A stretch of DNA of 64,000 nucleotides, taken from the NCBI GenBank assembly GCA_003255065.1, contig QAOA01000205.1, forward strand, positions 158,072-222,071, given 5' to 3'. This stretch comes from Cercis canadensis. Its lineage: Eukaryota > Streptophyta > Magnoliopsida > Fabales > Fabaceae. Each line of letters starts with the position of its first letter. Within the stretch, counting starts at the first letter, position 1. The notes beneath the pieces are model-generated. The model was not told the DNA's origin. It saw nothing but the letters and a program-made list of their open reading frames with translations, and searched no databases. Positions 35,913 through 53,310 of this stretch are shown here, piece after piece. The position numbers and the translations under genes are program-made.

Positions 35913-35994
35913 CGTGAACGGCAGGATTCGAACCTGCGCGGGCAGAGCCCACATGATTTCTAGTCATGCCCGATAACCACTCCGGCACGTCCAC
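35913..35994 (-). tRNA. tRNA-Ser (anticodon AGA)
   Basis: On the minus strand an 82-nt class II tRNA: acceptor stem GTGGACG/CGTTCAC, D-arm with AGTGGTTA, anticodon stem CATGA/TCATG around the loop CTAGAAA (anticodon AGA), a long variable arm (GGGCTCTGCCC), T-arm GCAGGTTCGAATCCTGC and discriminator G. There is no intron and no encoded CCA. A T-rich terminator follows on the minus strand. Confidence 0.96.
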
Positions 35995-36341
35995 CTTTTT
36001 GTCATGTTCTGCCGAAAGATATAATCTAAATCAAATTTTGGCGAGTCTATGAGATAGTATACCATCACATCTGATTCACATGGCCCTCTGACTCTGCTTG
36101 AACGTGTAAAGTTGAGTCCAGAGATTTCCAAATCACTTCTGGTGACTAATCTATTTGTATGCTGATTCTATCCTCATATTCCTGCTTTGTCTCCTTCCCC
36201 ACTCCGTATATTTTTATAGCTTATTTTTACAGAAAAGCACCTCTAATCCAATGCTGAGGAAGTGTTACTTTGGAAATTTCAGCTGAAAAATGGGTTCTTT
36301 AACAAAGGTCAAGCTTCTCACTCTCTAACTCCAAAACCCAA

Positions 36342-36349
36342 TATATAAA
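36342..36349 (+). promoter_or_regulatory. TATA box of the DJ-1 gene
   Basis: TATATAAA lies 99-106 bp before the ATG at 36448, preceded by pyrimidine-rich DNA. A transcription start near 36375 would give a leader of about 70 nt. The rest of 35995-36341 shows no gene. Confidence 0.6.
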
Positions 36350-36447
36350 CAGCTCCTAGTCTCTGACATCCTCCAAGTTCAGAGCTTTGTCTGCCGTCTC
36401 ACTGATCCTCTGAAGAAAAAGGTGTTCTTCTTAGTATTCTTAGAGCT

Positions 36448-39029
36448 ATGGGTCAGAAAAGAGTTCTGTTAGTATGCGGTGACTACGTGGAAGACTATGA
36501 GGTACCCTCATCCCCATCACTCATCACTTTTCCTCTATGATTTCTTCTATGGTTGTTTCATACTTTCCTTTGTGTTCTTTCATTTGGGTTGCAGGCCATG
36601 GTTCCATTTCAAGCATTGCTAGCCTATGGTGTCTCCGTTGACGCCGTTTGCCCCGGAAAGAAAGCCGGCGACACCTGCCGCACCGCCGTCCATCAGAATT
36701 CCGGTCATCAGGTTCCTATTGCAAACGCAGACGAAGAATTTTTCTGGGTTTGGCTTTTTACCGAGCAGTATGTGCATCTTTATTGACTAATGCAAATTTT
36801 CTGGTTTCAGACTTATTCTGAGACGCCTGGTCACAATTTTGCGCTCAATGCGACGTTTGATGAAATTGAAGCCAAATACTATGATGGGTTGGTGATATCA
36901 GGTGGAAGGGCGCCGGAGTATCTTGCTCATGATCCAAAAGTTGTGGCCTTGGTGATCGAATTTGCCAATTCTGGAAAAGCAATTGCTTCCATTTGTCATG
37001 GGCAGTTGATTCTGGCAGCTGCAGGCGTATCTAAAGGTCGGAAGTGCACGGCTTATCCTGCTGTTAGACCTGCACTCATTGCCTCTGGTGCTCATTGGGT
37101 TGAACCTGTAACCATGTCATCAACAGTGGCTGATGGCAATCTCATTACTGCAGCCACTTATGAAGGGCACCCAGAGTTCCTTCGTCATTTTGTGAAGGCA
37201 TTAGGTGGTAACATTAGTGGCTCGAATAAAAGGATCCTATTTCTTTGTGGGGTATGTTTGAGTTTAACTCAGTTTAATATTGCTTAAAGTTCAAAGTCAT
37301 TAACTATGATTCTCACCCTAGTTTGGATTACTATGGAATGAGTGGTTGTAGGAGTAGATTTTTCAGGAATAGATCTAATGGTTAGTTTTGTGGATGAAGA
37401 AATAGGCTTTTGGAGTTTGGACTAAACATTTGTTTTTAATTCCTGAAGGTTTCTTTCATGTATGTTTCCTCCATACAACATATCAGATTGATGAAGATAT
37501 GTTTTAACATTTTTGATTGCAGGATTACATGGAAGATTACGAGGTGACTGTTCCTTTTCAGTCTCTTCAGGCTTTAGGATGCCATGTTGATGCAATTTGC
37601 CCCAAAAAGAAAGCAGGTGATACCTGCCCAACTGCTATTCATGATTTTGAAGGTGATCAAACTTACAGTGAGAAGCCAGGACACTCTTTTGTTATTACTG
37701 CGAATTATGATGATGTGGATGTTTCAAGCTATGATGCTCTTGTCATCCCGGGAGGTCGAGCCCCTGAGTATTTGGCATTGAATGAGTCAGTTATTGCCTT
37801 GGTGAAGCATTTCATGGAAAGCAAGAAGCCAGTTGCATCTATCTGCCATGGACAACAGATTTTAGCTGCTGCTGATGTTCTCAAGGTACTTTTACTGATT
37901 TACTTGTTAGGAACTTCTTGTTAGTTATATTTGCCTGTCAACAAAGCTTTTTGAACCAGGAAAGAGAAATCACTAATAAAATTCTTGGAATTTTCAGAAA
38001 TTTTCAGTTCAATTCTTATGATTGACATACATGAATTTATTTAATTATACCTTAATATCTGAAGAATTTTTTTTTGTTCAATCAGTAACAATTACTAAAG
38101 TCCCTGAAGCATCCACCCTTGCAAGTTTACCAAGTAATGAGGCTTACCCGTGTGCTCTTGCTCTGATGATTTCAGAGTTACCTTCACAATCCTTTACTAA
38201 TGAACAACAAGATTCATTTAATTTTAGTGGGTGCTAGACTGTAAACCCCTAATATTTTCCTTGAACGTTACACTTTCCTTTTCCTCTGTCACCTAACATA
38301 CAATGAAAAGTATATAATATGCAATGAAGCATAAATTGCTTTTTCAGGCTGAGCTATTGTTATTACTCATCTTTAAATTATAAGATCCTTAAACCTTGGA
38401 GTTTCCCTTGTTTCCTAGAGCCCTAAGTATGAATGTCTTTAAGGTTTGATTAGATATGCTGTCTGTTGAGAGGTTTGACTGGTTCTAGTGTGATTATAGC
38501 AATACTATAATTGGTTGTGAGAGTTTGTATAACCTTTGTTTGTTGCTTCTTGTCTGTCCGTCTCATCTCTCTTAATTTCCTACAAGTCATTCTGTCATTC
38601 TTTGGTGAAAGTAGGTGGAAAAATATGAACCAAGAATGATTGCATATTTCGGATAGAAAAGGATAACATTCCACACTGCCGTTATGCCCCTATTTCAGAT
38701 TTTGCTTCAGAAATTAAAAATCTGTCATTATTTTTGCTGGTTCTGCACTGTTTCATTATTGGTATGCGCTGGATTCTACCATGACATCATCATTGGTGCT
38801 ATGGTGGCATTTTACTTTAACAGGGAAGGAAATGCACTGCTTACCCAGCCGTGAAGCTTAACCAGCCGTGAAGCTTAACGTGGTTCTATCAGGAGCAATA
38901 TGGTTGGAACCTGATCCCATAGAACGTTGTTTCACTGATGGAAATCTGGTTACTGGAGCTGCATGGCCAGCGCACCCTGAGTTCGTTTCTCAGTTGATGG
39001 CACTACTTGGTATTCAAGTATCTTTCTAG
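36448..39029 (+). CDS. DJ1D: Two-domain DJ-1/PfpI protein (DJ-1 homologue D type), frame broken in last exon
   Basis: Glyoxalase III/DJ-1-like protein made of two PfpI domains. Exons: 36448-36501, 36595-36711, 36811-37251, 37523-37885, and a last one from 38824. Domain 1 starts [15 protein letters not shown] and has the nucleophile elbow AICHG region as [13 protein letters not shown]; domain 2 starts ILFLCGDYMEDYE and has [13 protein letters not shown]. Each domain thus keeps the Glu (EDYE) and Cys-His pair of this family. Phases all agree up to the last exon, where a 17-bp tandem duplication at 38845-38878 shifts the frame; the predicted stop is at 38869-38871 (340 aa). Beyond it the old frame continues intact to a TAG at 39027-39029, which would give about 386 aa. 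It may be a damaged allele, a recent pseudogene or an assembly error. Intron 4 (938 nt) contains a small ORF with no known similarity. Confidence 0.9.
38845..38878 (+). repeat. Exact 17-bp tandem duplication in the last DJ-1 exon
   Basis: CCAGCCGTGAAGCTTAA occurs at 38845-38861 and again at 38862-38878 with no difference. Seventeen is not a multiple of three, so the frame shifts and TGA appears at 38869. Confidence 0.95.
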
Positions 39030-39164
39030 TGGTCCTTTGCTGTGTAATCAAGCTTGCTACAAGGGTCATGTATCCAAATACAAAGGTGTGTATTACTACT
39101 TTATGTGAGAGGTTTTTGATGTATGTATGGCTGAGAAATGGATACTACATATTGAAATAAAAGT

Positions 39165-39198
39165 CTTTTCTTTCTTTATTTCTTTCTTTCTTTCTTTC
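39165..39198. repeat. TTTC microsatellite
   Basis: About eight TTTC units with one break, in the 3' flank of the DJ-1 gene shortly after the AATAAA-like sequence at 39155. Confidence 0.8.
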
Positions 39199-39235
39199 AA
39201 GATGCTCTATTTCTTTGACTAGTAGCAAGAGTTTA

Positions 39236-39607
39236 AGGTGTAAAGTTCTCCAATTCACAATCTCACCGTACAGACTGAAGAGTTACGTCTTGCAAATCTA
39301 CACACAAATTTTCAGCTCGATCTAACAGTGAGATTCAGCTCAAAATATCAAAATTAGAAGTTTTTATCTAATTGTAGATCTAAATTCATTTATCGTTAGA
39401 TCGAGCTAAAATTTTGTAACGATGTTCATAAGATGTAGCTTTTTAATCTGAACGATGTAATTATGAATCAAATAACTTTTTTGAGTAAAAAAGGATCAAA
39501 ATTGCATATTTTATTAATCTATAGGGATTAAATTATTTATTTTTAAAATAGATAGACCAAAAAATTTAAGTTATTAAAATAGGAGAACTAAAATTGCAAT
39601 TAAGCCT
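39236..39607. mobile_element. Partial copy of the foldback element family
   Basis: Shares AAGGTGTAAAGTTCTC, AATCTCACCGT-CAGA-TGAAG, AGAGTTACGTCTTG and GATCTAAC with the element at 6541-7091, and ends AACTAAAATTGCAATTAAGC like its right arm. The outer left arm is missing. Confidence 0.75.
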
Positions 39608-40181
39608 TAAATTAAAAAACAAAGAAGAATGGAATTGGTAGTGGTTAGTTGTCTACCCACTTTGGGTTCAAAGGTTGGAGCCGGTTGGGAGTTGAGACTG
39701 AAATAAAGAAATAGGTATTTCAAAATACCTCTTTTGAGAGAATTTGTGGGTTCAATACATGATAAACAGTACTGAAGAAGCGGGCAAGTTGGGGGAGCCT
39801 GAGTTTACTGTGCTCATGGATTTTTCACAATAGCATAGTGAATTCTCCTATTTTACCGCATTGGGTGCTGGTTTTGACATTCAAGAAAAAGAGCTAAATA
39901 TTTGTTCAAGAGAGAGATCATAGAACATATATCCACTCTGTCACTTTGCTAGAACTGTATAAAGATCTACTCTGAAGTTCCTTAACCAACTTGGTTCTTA
40001 ATCTTTTCCGAATAATCACCGTTTCACGTAGACTTGCTACTTATAGTATTAATGTACAAGTGTATCAAATTTGTGGAAGAATGGAATCGATCAAGAACAA
40101 TCCTTTTCTTTTATTTTTTTTCCCCTTGTTTGTTGGCTCAAAGTCACCCTTCACTATACATTCCTGCATAGTCTACTATAG
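39608..40181. other. Intergenic region between convergent genes
   Basis: 3' flank of the foldback copy and the 3' UTR side of the CRK gene (minus). No gene or RNA seen. Confidence 0.5.
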
Positions 40182-44956
<4,775 letters not shown>

Positions 44957-47331
44957 CTTTAGTTAATGGGACAAAGAGAATTGTTGGTTTCGCTGCCTCT
45001 AATGTCCGAGGATGAAGAAGAAGAAGAAGAAGAAAAGGGTCAATTCAGAAGAAGGTGTTTGATTTGGCCGCAAAGGGGTTCACGCTTAATTTCCTGAGTT
45101 TCGATGACGTGCATGGTTGACCAACACAAAGAGTAAAATAAAGAAAGGAAGACCAAACGAAGGAGTTTGCCAGTCAATGCAAACTTCCTATTGGCATGAT
45201 GGCATATATATACTAAGTTTCATCTTGCTTTTTTTTCTTTTTCGGTTCACGTCAGAATATTCTTTGGGTATTTTTATTGATTTTTTTACTTCGGCTCTTG
45301 ATCAAAGTTTTGCTGATAGAATGAAATATAATTTACTATAATTGAAAATTCATATTTTATCAGACAACCACGTTAACGAATTAAAATTAAAAATTATTTT
45401 GAAGAAGTGAAACGAAGTCTCACAAAAAAACTTGAGGTTATATTTAGACAATTAAACTATTAGTGATAACAATATTATTTAAAAAATTAGTATTTTTTAA
45501 ATATTTTTAATTACGTTTCTAAATTTAAATACAAAATTTACAAATTTTAATAATCGCTACAGTATCATTCAGGTATAAATCATATTTGTCTTTTAAGTTT
45601 CAGCAAAACATGTCATCCATGTAAAAATTAGAAGATCACTGAGAAAATTGTTCACAACCTAGCCCCAAAAAAAGTTCACTAGGGCAATTGTATCAAAGTT
45701 GCCAAACCACACATGTTAATATGTTTGGGTTTGGAAGAGATGCATAGCTCCCTTTATCAACCATTTTATTATTACTTGTATGAGTCTCACTTTCAAATAT
45801 CGTGTGCTCTTCATTCAAGAAAATATGATATTTTTTTGAGTAAACGACATAGATGGAACGTTGAGAAGTAGGCTCCGTTCCCCCTTTGCAGTTTGCAATG
45901 AATACTTACCTGAATTAGCAATGAATCTCTTTCAGAGTGGTTATGTTTCTTCAATTTAAGATTGAATTGTCCAAAAAGAACAATCAATCTATTCTATTCG
46001 ATAAGCAGGGGCAGCCGGCCTCGGGATGGGGATGGGGATTGGGATTGGGACCAGGACTAAATTGTGGCATGGAAGCCCTCTATAAGTAAGAATGATATTT
46101 TTTTTAAGGCTAAAAAAAAAAAAAAAAGCTTTTCTAAAATTTTAAATTATTTGTTTCATGCCTTAATCATTACTAATTATTACAGAGTTTGACCTTTAAC
46201 TTTAAGTGCATGTTTCGGCTGCAAAAGAAGTGATTTTGGAGAATATATTTTGAAAGAATGAACTTGTTTAGGTATTATCAGAAAAAAAAAAAAAACCAGT
46301 ACGAAGATTCAAGCAAACTCAAAATTTAGGTATTAAAAGTATTTAATATATACACGTATATAATAAACAATAATTTGGAGTTATAATTTTTTTTTTTTCA
46401 GGATATAGACATTTATGTAATTTGCTTCCAAAACCATTTGAACGTTGCAACTCAAAATCATGTTGGGCCAATGTGACCTTGAAGTTTGCCAATCATCAAT
46501 ACAATGTTTGGCAAAATCTAGTTTGGGCCACAGAATCCATTTTCATCTGCTAAATTAGCTAAATTATAAAAAATATTTGAAAAAAGAATTATTAAATAGC
46601 AATGTCGTAATTGGTCATAAATAACAATAAGTTACAAGATTGGTATATAGAAAATAAAAAAGAAGATTTTTTTGGATACTTTAGCAGATTTATCTCTCAA
46701 ATTATAGTCAACTTTTCAATTACTTAGAGACATAACATACTACCATATTATATTTTCAGTTTTTTTCTATTGTAATTAGTTCTTTTATTCTTTAAAATTA
46801 CTTTGGAAAAGAACCTTATCTGTTATCAATTCACCATATGTATCCTATCCAAATTTTAACATCCTTATCTTTAGTCTCCTCCTTTATTCTCAACTATTCT
46901 TTTTCACCATGATTGAGAGTTGAAATTCTTTGGACTTCCATCTTCAAAGACTTCCAAGTCCACTTCCACTAAGCTCAATCCAAGTCTTCTTCTATACACT
47001 GACACTTAAATTGACAAGGACACTGACAAGTCTACAACCACAAGTTTCCACTATCTATCACAAAATTTCAGTAGATACTATGTATATACAAACGTATATT
47101 AAGATCTTCAGGGGAAAACAGAAAGACAAGAAAAACTTATTCACAGGGACTCCATCCATCACTTTCTTGGCATTCATTCTCACAGTTGCAATTTACACAA
47201 TTAATTGATTACCGACATCTGTATTTTTCTTTACTGATTCCAGTAACAACATCAAATTTGCCTTCACTGTGTTGAACATCATTTTCCTACAGCAAGCAGA
47301 TCCAAGTCATCAACAGCTCAACTTCTCCTGA
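44957..47331. other. Intergenic region upstream of CRK2
   Basis: Close to the CRK2 start lies a GAA microsatellite (about 45011-45037). Poly(A) runs at 46110-46127 and 46280-46295. A G-rich tract at 46010-46055 (GGGATGGGGATGGGGATTGG) may form a quadruplex. The ORF at 46930-47208 has no recognised similarity. The last 120 bases are probably the 3' UTR of the PsbQ-like gene. Confidence 0.45.
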
Positions 47332-48581
47332 TCATATTCTGGATAGAATGTCATTGACAGCCACAACAATGTTCTCATAACGCTGCCACACTTGTGGTCT
47401 ATCTTTATCCCTTGCTGCGTAATCTAACTGCAATGGCCATCATACATGAATAATTGATAACTGATGTATACGTACAATCATTTTTAAACAGTAACTATAA
47501 ATTGCCACCACAGAACAAATATCAGAAGCAGATCAGCAAATGTCACATCTATGATTAAGATTTAAGCAGCGGAAGAATGCCCTCCACATAACTGCATATA
47601 AAGGATGACATAAATATCCCCCAAAAATGCATTCCCCTTAAATAACATACGATAATGATGAAGGTGGCTTTCAAAGGTGCAGGACTAAGATTTTCCCAAG
47701 ATTCCAAGAATCAACCCATTATTTCTTATTCTAGTGAAGAGATAAAGACATGAAGATAAAATCCAACTTGATGATAGATTCTCAATATTTCAAACTGAAT
47801 CAACGTATACATTACACACTGTTCAACTCGTACAAAAGATAAAGTTCCATATGCACCAACAAATGTCTCACCTAACAAAAAGAAACAGTTAATTTGAAAA
47901 ATAAAAAAAAAATAACTTTCAAGTTTCAACGTATAGCTTTTAATTATATGACAGTTATGTGAATGGGGCCTATAACACTATGGATATGACTACAGAAAAG
48001 ACATTTGGAAATGAGGTGATAAATGCAAATAGGTAAGATATTTGTCACCTTGAGATTAACAATGCCAGAAAAGTATCTTCCAATTTCATGATGCATAAAG
48101 AAGAGTACCTTACAGTACTTACTCTAGTTACATTGTTGAAGAGATTGGAATATAGCTTCCTTAGTTCCAGCCTCTCAGTTCCGGGTTTACTTTGAATTAT
48201 GGTATAGATATCCTTCTTCAGGAGTGACGAGCTCTCTCTTAATGCCTTTTGTGCTTCCCTCCATGACTCTGACTCTAATAGGTCTTTGATTTGTAATAGA
48301 GCTTGTGCATGAATTCTGACTCCACTCTGTGCCTCTTCAATTGTTTGATCAAAAGCCACAGATCCAAATTCAACCCCATTAGCAATTTCCATATTAAAAA
48401 GGCCCTCGCTTGCCAATACCATGGAAGCCATGGCTGCTACAAGTCCCAGTCTTCTACTCAAATTCAGTTCAAAAACCTTCTTTTGCATCTTCCTAGACTG
48501 AAAAGAAGGTTTAACACAGCATTTAAATGTTGGAAATAAGTGTGTTAAGTTTGACTGCAAGACGAATGATCTCAATGCCAT
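47332..48581 (-). CDS. PQL3: PsbQ-like protein 3, chloroplastic (thylakoid lumen)
   Basis: Lumenal PsbQ-family four-helix protein of the PQL3 type. Two minus-strand exons, 48123-48581 and 47332-47427, phase 0, 184 aa. The N-terminus is Ser/Arg/Lys-rich like a transit peptide (residues ~1-40), followed by RRLGLVAAMASMVLASEGLF, an Arg-Arg plus hydrophobic stretch like a twin-arginine lumen-targeting signal. The mature part has SGVRIHAQALLQIKDLLESE, REAQKALRESSSLLKKD and YTIIQSKPG; exon 2 ends DRPQVWQRYENIVVAVNDIL and SRI. Earlier members of the family (PnsL2/PnsL3) are NDH-complex subunits; whether PQL3 shares that job is not known to me. The frame is intact. Confidence 0.88.
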
Positions 48582-50053
48582 TCCTCAGTGACCTTGACAA
48601 CAGTACATGTACACCTCAAAAGAGTTTCTTCTGCAAAAGGGCATATTTCTATTAACACATAGTTTGTAAGAGAAGCAAATAAAATGCAATATCTTCTCAG
48701 TCCCCAAAAGTGGCGTCTGGTTAAAATGCAATATCTTCAAGTTCCCCGAAGTTGACATCTGATTAAAATGCAACATCTTCCAGGTTCCTATCTAATGTTC
48801 AAAACGAAGTAGCTACCCACAAAGAGAAATGTTATATTCTGCATAAGTTGTTCAAAAACAGAAAATCTGGTTCTGCATACTAGTTCAATTCCAGGTTGAA
48901 GAGGGTATCATCTTGCTTGCTCTGGTTGTTTACAGAATTCATGTAACATACACACCTATTGTTGCTTACTATTTGGAAATGGTAAAGACAAACTTATATG
49001 AGCCCAATCGTGTGTCAAGATGAAGTTAGCTCTACAAAATAGAAAGCAGGAAACCAAGATAGACAAACCTGAAATTCAAGGAATTGAAAATGTTTGAGGA
49101 ATTCAGTCTCGCTGAGCTGGAAAAATCTTTTCTTTGCAATACAAGAAATAGGTGGAATTGGAAAATTTTCCAGAAAAAAAAGTGAGAAAATTGGTTTGAG
49201 GTGAAAGGCTGGATCGGATTCGGACTCCCGAGCAGGGCTGGTATGAAGCTTGAAGAGATTGGTGCCACCATCCACGAAGAGGATAACATATCATTTCACC
49301 TGCGAAATGTGCATTATACGGTGCCGTTTATTAGTTTTGAGCAATGGACTCGTGTGCTAATCAATCAAGTTTGGTCCACCGCCAAATCAACTAAGGACAT
49401 AGGAAAAAAAGAAAAGAATTTAGAGTTCCATGTTGGGAATAATTTAACTTGTACGATGAATTAAATCAGTAGTTAAAGTTTCTCATAAGTTACCAGTTAA
49501 AATTAGTTTTATCTTTTTTTCATTTCCCTTGATCGTAATAATACTCTTTAATATCTATTGTAAAAATATTAATAAATTATATAAAAATATCTTAAATACA
49601 TTAGTTGTCTAGATTAGTGTACTATATTTGCTTGTATTTAACGTAATAAGTTACATGGCTTGCACATGAAAAATATGTATTATAGTATTCAACTTAAATT
49701 AGTGAAGGACCATCCACTTAGTACAATTTAGGGAGAGCTTAAGGTCGTTGGAAAATGACGTCAACACCATAGACAAGAGAGGCCCTTTTGCCAAGTTGGT
49801 GATAATCGTACTTATTGACTAGATAGCAAGTCATTAAAATTTCTATAAGTGAGAACCTTTAGCTGTCATATGAAAGGGATATCTATCTTCTAACTATAAC
49901 AAGTAACAAGCAGAATGGAAGGATAATAATTTTAGAAGAATAGAGAAAGTTAGCTTAGATTTCATATGTTGATCTAAGTATTTAATAATTAATATAAACT
50001 TTCTAGCTCTACGGTGATTACTACTCTCATAATACTTACTTTTCATCCTTGGG
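48582..50053. other. Upstream region of PQL3 with 42-bp tandem repeat
   Basis: Probable PQL3 promoter/5' UTR (minus). At 48681-48790 a 42-bp unit starting AAAATGCAATATCTTC occurs 2.6 times (48681, 48723, 48765). Overlapping ORFs at 49015-49464 in several frames show no family and are likely chance. A TGACGTCA-like TGACGTCA core (ATGACGTCAAC) lies near 49756. Confidence 0.5.
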
Positions 50054-50061
50054 GTGAATTT

Positions 50062-50868
50062 TAGAGAAGTCAATACAGGCCACCTAACCCGACCCGTACG
50101 TAAACGGGACAAAACGGGTGAGTAACGGGTTAAGCGGGCTGAAAAAACTCTAGAATTGTGGCTCATACATTTTTCCCCTTTCTGTGGGGCAAACCTTTCA
50201 GTTTCTCTCTCATCTCCACTCCCGATACCCCTTCTCGGCTTCTCTTCTCTTTCTTCTCACAATCTCCATGGACACCACCCCTTTACCTTATTCACTATCA
50301 CCTTCTCGGAAATCCCTTCTTCTCTGCCCCTCAATTCCATCCTCAATCTTCCATTCTACCCCCAAATTTTCCATCTATTACCATTATCTCCCCACCAACC
50401 CTGCCCAACCAGTTATATGCAAGGCAACCCATGTTTCAGTTGCCGAAGAATCTTCAGCATCCGGCGACGATGGCGGCATCGGGAATAAAAATTGGATTTC
50501 GATGGTGCCGTTGTCGGCGCTGCCCAAGGGGGAGCGGCAAGACGATATTGTTGCTCTAGTATAAGTATCAGGTTTTCTCCATTAAGAACAAGTCCCCTGC
50601 TGAAGGTGCTTATACCTACAGTGAAAGAGAAAGACAAACAGCCAGAGAGTGACTCGAGAGGCAGAGAATTGGGAATTTTTCCTTTAGTTTTTTTTTAAAA
50701 AAAATAAATTTGATAATCTTATGGGTTGCCTCGCCTCCAACTCGCCTCAACCTGCAGTCCAATCGGAGCGGGTTCATGGGCTCGCGTTTAAACAGATCAC
50801 TAATACATAAATCTAACCTGCCCCATAAACATGACGGGTCAGGCCAACCCGGTGAATTGACAACTCAA
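50062..50868. mobile_element. Gene-capturing (Pack-type) hAT element
   Basis: 807 bp between perfect 8-bp target duplications GTGAATTT (50054-50061 and 50869-50876). Ends are inverted and similar: left TAGAGAAGTCAAT, right (reverse complement) TTGAGTTGTCAAT, followed inside by ACCCGACCCGT-like subterminal blocks on both sides (50090-50140; 50815-50855). There is no transposase. The interior 50158-50640 is a copy of the 5' UTR and first exon of a PSB33-like host gene. This makes it a non-autonomous hAT with transduplicated host DNA. Confidence 0.85.
50268..50625 (+). pseudogene. Captured exon 1 fragment of PSB33/TEF5-like (Rieske-domain) gene
   Basis: From ATG 50268 the frame reads a Ser/Pro-rich chloroplast-transit-like N-terminus (MDTTPLPYSLSPSRKSLLLC) and then NWISMVPLSALPKGER, the start of the Rieske-like domain of the photosystem II protein PSB33 (At1g71500 family). 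After a small deletion the frame moves, and ILLL is followed by TAG where the family has Trp, then YKYQVFSIKNKSPAEGAY. Similarity stops near 50610. The fragment is inside the hAT element and cannot code the full protein. Identification is from recalled family sequence. Confidence 0.72.
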
Positions 50869-50876
50869 GTGAATTT

Positions 50877-53310
50877 CTTGAAGTTATGTCACAATAAATT
50901 TCCTTGTATCTCTAATTCTAGTGTGGGAGGTGAAAGAAAAGAAGAAGAGATTACTTACTTTTATGATATCTCCTTTTGTTCTTTATTTCATTTATTTCAA
51001 TTGTCTGATTAGTAAGGATAAAAGTAAAAAGAAATGTAAGTAAACAAAAAGAAAAAAATTACAAAGAATTGCACTTACTTTATCCTTCTATTTTGATTAA
51101 TATTGTTACATTTAATGATAAAAAATAATACTAAGGGTAACATATACTTCTCTCTCTATTAGCACTTCATGGTTATGAATATGATAGTGTTTTGACACAT
51201 TGTTAAGAATAATGTTGGAAACAACACTTATATACTCATATTTTCTTACCATTATATATTTAACTAAATATGTATTTTAATAAAATTGTTTGTAGTCGAG
51301 TGATACTAAGATCATTCTATATTCGAATTTAGAGTTATAGCCAAAAGTATAAAAAAAAAAAAAAAAAAANCTAAATTTGCATATTTAAATTAATTTACTT
51401 TTTTTCTTAAATAACTTAATTACAATTGAACCTAAAGTGGTGAAAAAAATGTGATGTAAAATGGTGAGACAAAATTTCCTTAGTCCCAAATCTGTTAATT
51501 ATAGCCATGTCACCAATCAACCTTCCCCTTTTCTGTGAAAACATTGATGAGGTTCGTAACAAATTGTACCTGCTTGGAAAAAAAAAAAAAAAAAAAGAGA
51601 AGAGTAATTTCTTTTAATCTAATTTATAGTTTATAAAAGAAATTGAAAATAATTCTTAAATTTATTATAAGCTACAATTTTTAAATTTCAAGAAAAATAA
51701 TTTTAACTCAGCTCCTTTTTCCCTGGGTATATATTGACAAAAAAATATTTATTTTTTTAAAAAATGTAATGTTTGCAAAAATAAGCTAATTTAAGGAAAC
51801 ACATGTCAAAATACAAGAATGATATTTGATTTGAATACCCCCAAAGAAAAACTAAATTGATCTTATTAAAGTCACGACAACTAATCTACCAAAAAAAAAA
51901 AAGTCAAATAAATTAATTGAAACACAAATAAAGTACGAAGATCATAATAACATTTAAACCAACAAGAGGAACTTATTCGTGTCTCAAACAGACATGACAA
52001 CATTTCTGTTACCATGCTTGGTCTTGCTATTTCCACACTCTCATCTGCACGGGGTAGCTTGGAACAAAAATTACCATCAAATATGACTTCTGTTTAAGTG
52101 CACACTCCGAAAGAGATTTGCAAACAAATTAATAAAGAAAAAAAAGCTAAAATTATTTGCAACAAACATTACTCAATACGCTTGTTTGGCTTAAATGATA
52201 TAGTTGTAGACTTAGAGGTGTTGAAGTGAGTGACCCACAATACAAACATGCATGTGAGCCCCAATCCTCTATTTTGACTTTTTCACTTCATACCCATATC
52301 TCTTAATTTGTTCAGCCTCGTTTTGTGAAAAAAATATTCAATTTCTGTTTTCTTTTGTCAAATTTAATTTGCTTTTAAAAGCAGCATACTTTTTTATTCA
52401 TGTTTTCGAACTCAAACATCTCATATATATATATATATATTTATTTTATAGAAATTTTTACTTAAAAAAATTTAATAATTTACAAAAACAAGCGAAGCCA
52501 AAAATATAGATACTTTTGTTATATTAATGTGAGATATTAATTTACTCATTTGTTTCTCATATTTGAGTTTCAGATGAGATATCTCAATAATTGAGTAATA
52601 AGTATTTTAATGTAAAAATATTTATGTTTAAATTTCATTAAAATCATATTAAGCAGAATTATATAAGAAGATAAACTAAGAATGTGTAACCACAAATGAA
52701 GTAAAAAATAATAAAATATTATTTTCAAAACATGCTTGATTTATTAATAAGTTACAATAATTTTTTTTAATATATTTTGACATTTGATTACTTATAATAA
52801 TTACCTATATCATCATTGAATTCGTCATAATAAAACTAAGTGCTCATTTTAAGGTTACAAAACAATATCACTTCAAAGAAAAGGTTAACACGCAATATGA
52901 TAGTATATATTATATTTTATTCTCATTTGCACTATGTATTAATCATTTTAAAAACTTTTACAACAATGAAATTGACTTTATTCAATTTGAATGTATGTAA
53001 TGTTATTCAGATGAATCGCACCAAGATTTCCCCCATTATAGATTTCCGTTGCTTTTCGATTTGTGCAAATAAATATTGGGCGTAACAATTGTAAAGGAAT
53101 TCATGCAAAAATCTGAGCAACTTAGGTATAAATCTATAGTAAGAGAAACTCTTGTTAAATAATGGCCATAAAAATTAACTATATTATCTACTAGCATCAC
53201 CACATGAATAATTATTTTCTTTCAATTTATAAAATAATTCATGATGTGATAAATGATAATGTTAGCAAAAAATACAATAAACTTATTATTAAGTTGTCTA
53301 TATATAGTTT
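50877..53310. other. AT-rich gene-free stretch
   Basis: Many poly(A) and AT runs, including one of about 20 A ending in the N at 51370, another at 51580-51597, and a TA microsatellite at 52423-52440. No coding exon, RNA gene or named repeat recognised. Confidence 0.5.

Noticed and set aside
38022-38237. 71-codon ORF in intron 4 of the DJ-1 gene
   Set aside because: No similarity to DJ-1 or other family; using it as an exon would break the conserved joint between LAAADVLK and GRKCTAYP.
49015-49464. Several overlapping ORFs in both strands upstream of PQL3
   Set aside because: All frames are open only because the stretch is short and low in stops; none has family motifs. Likely leader/promoter DNA.
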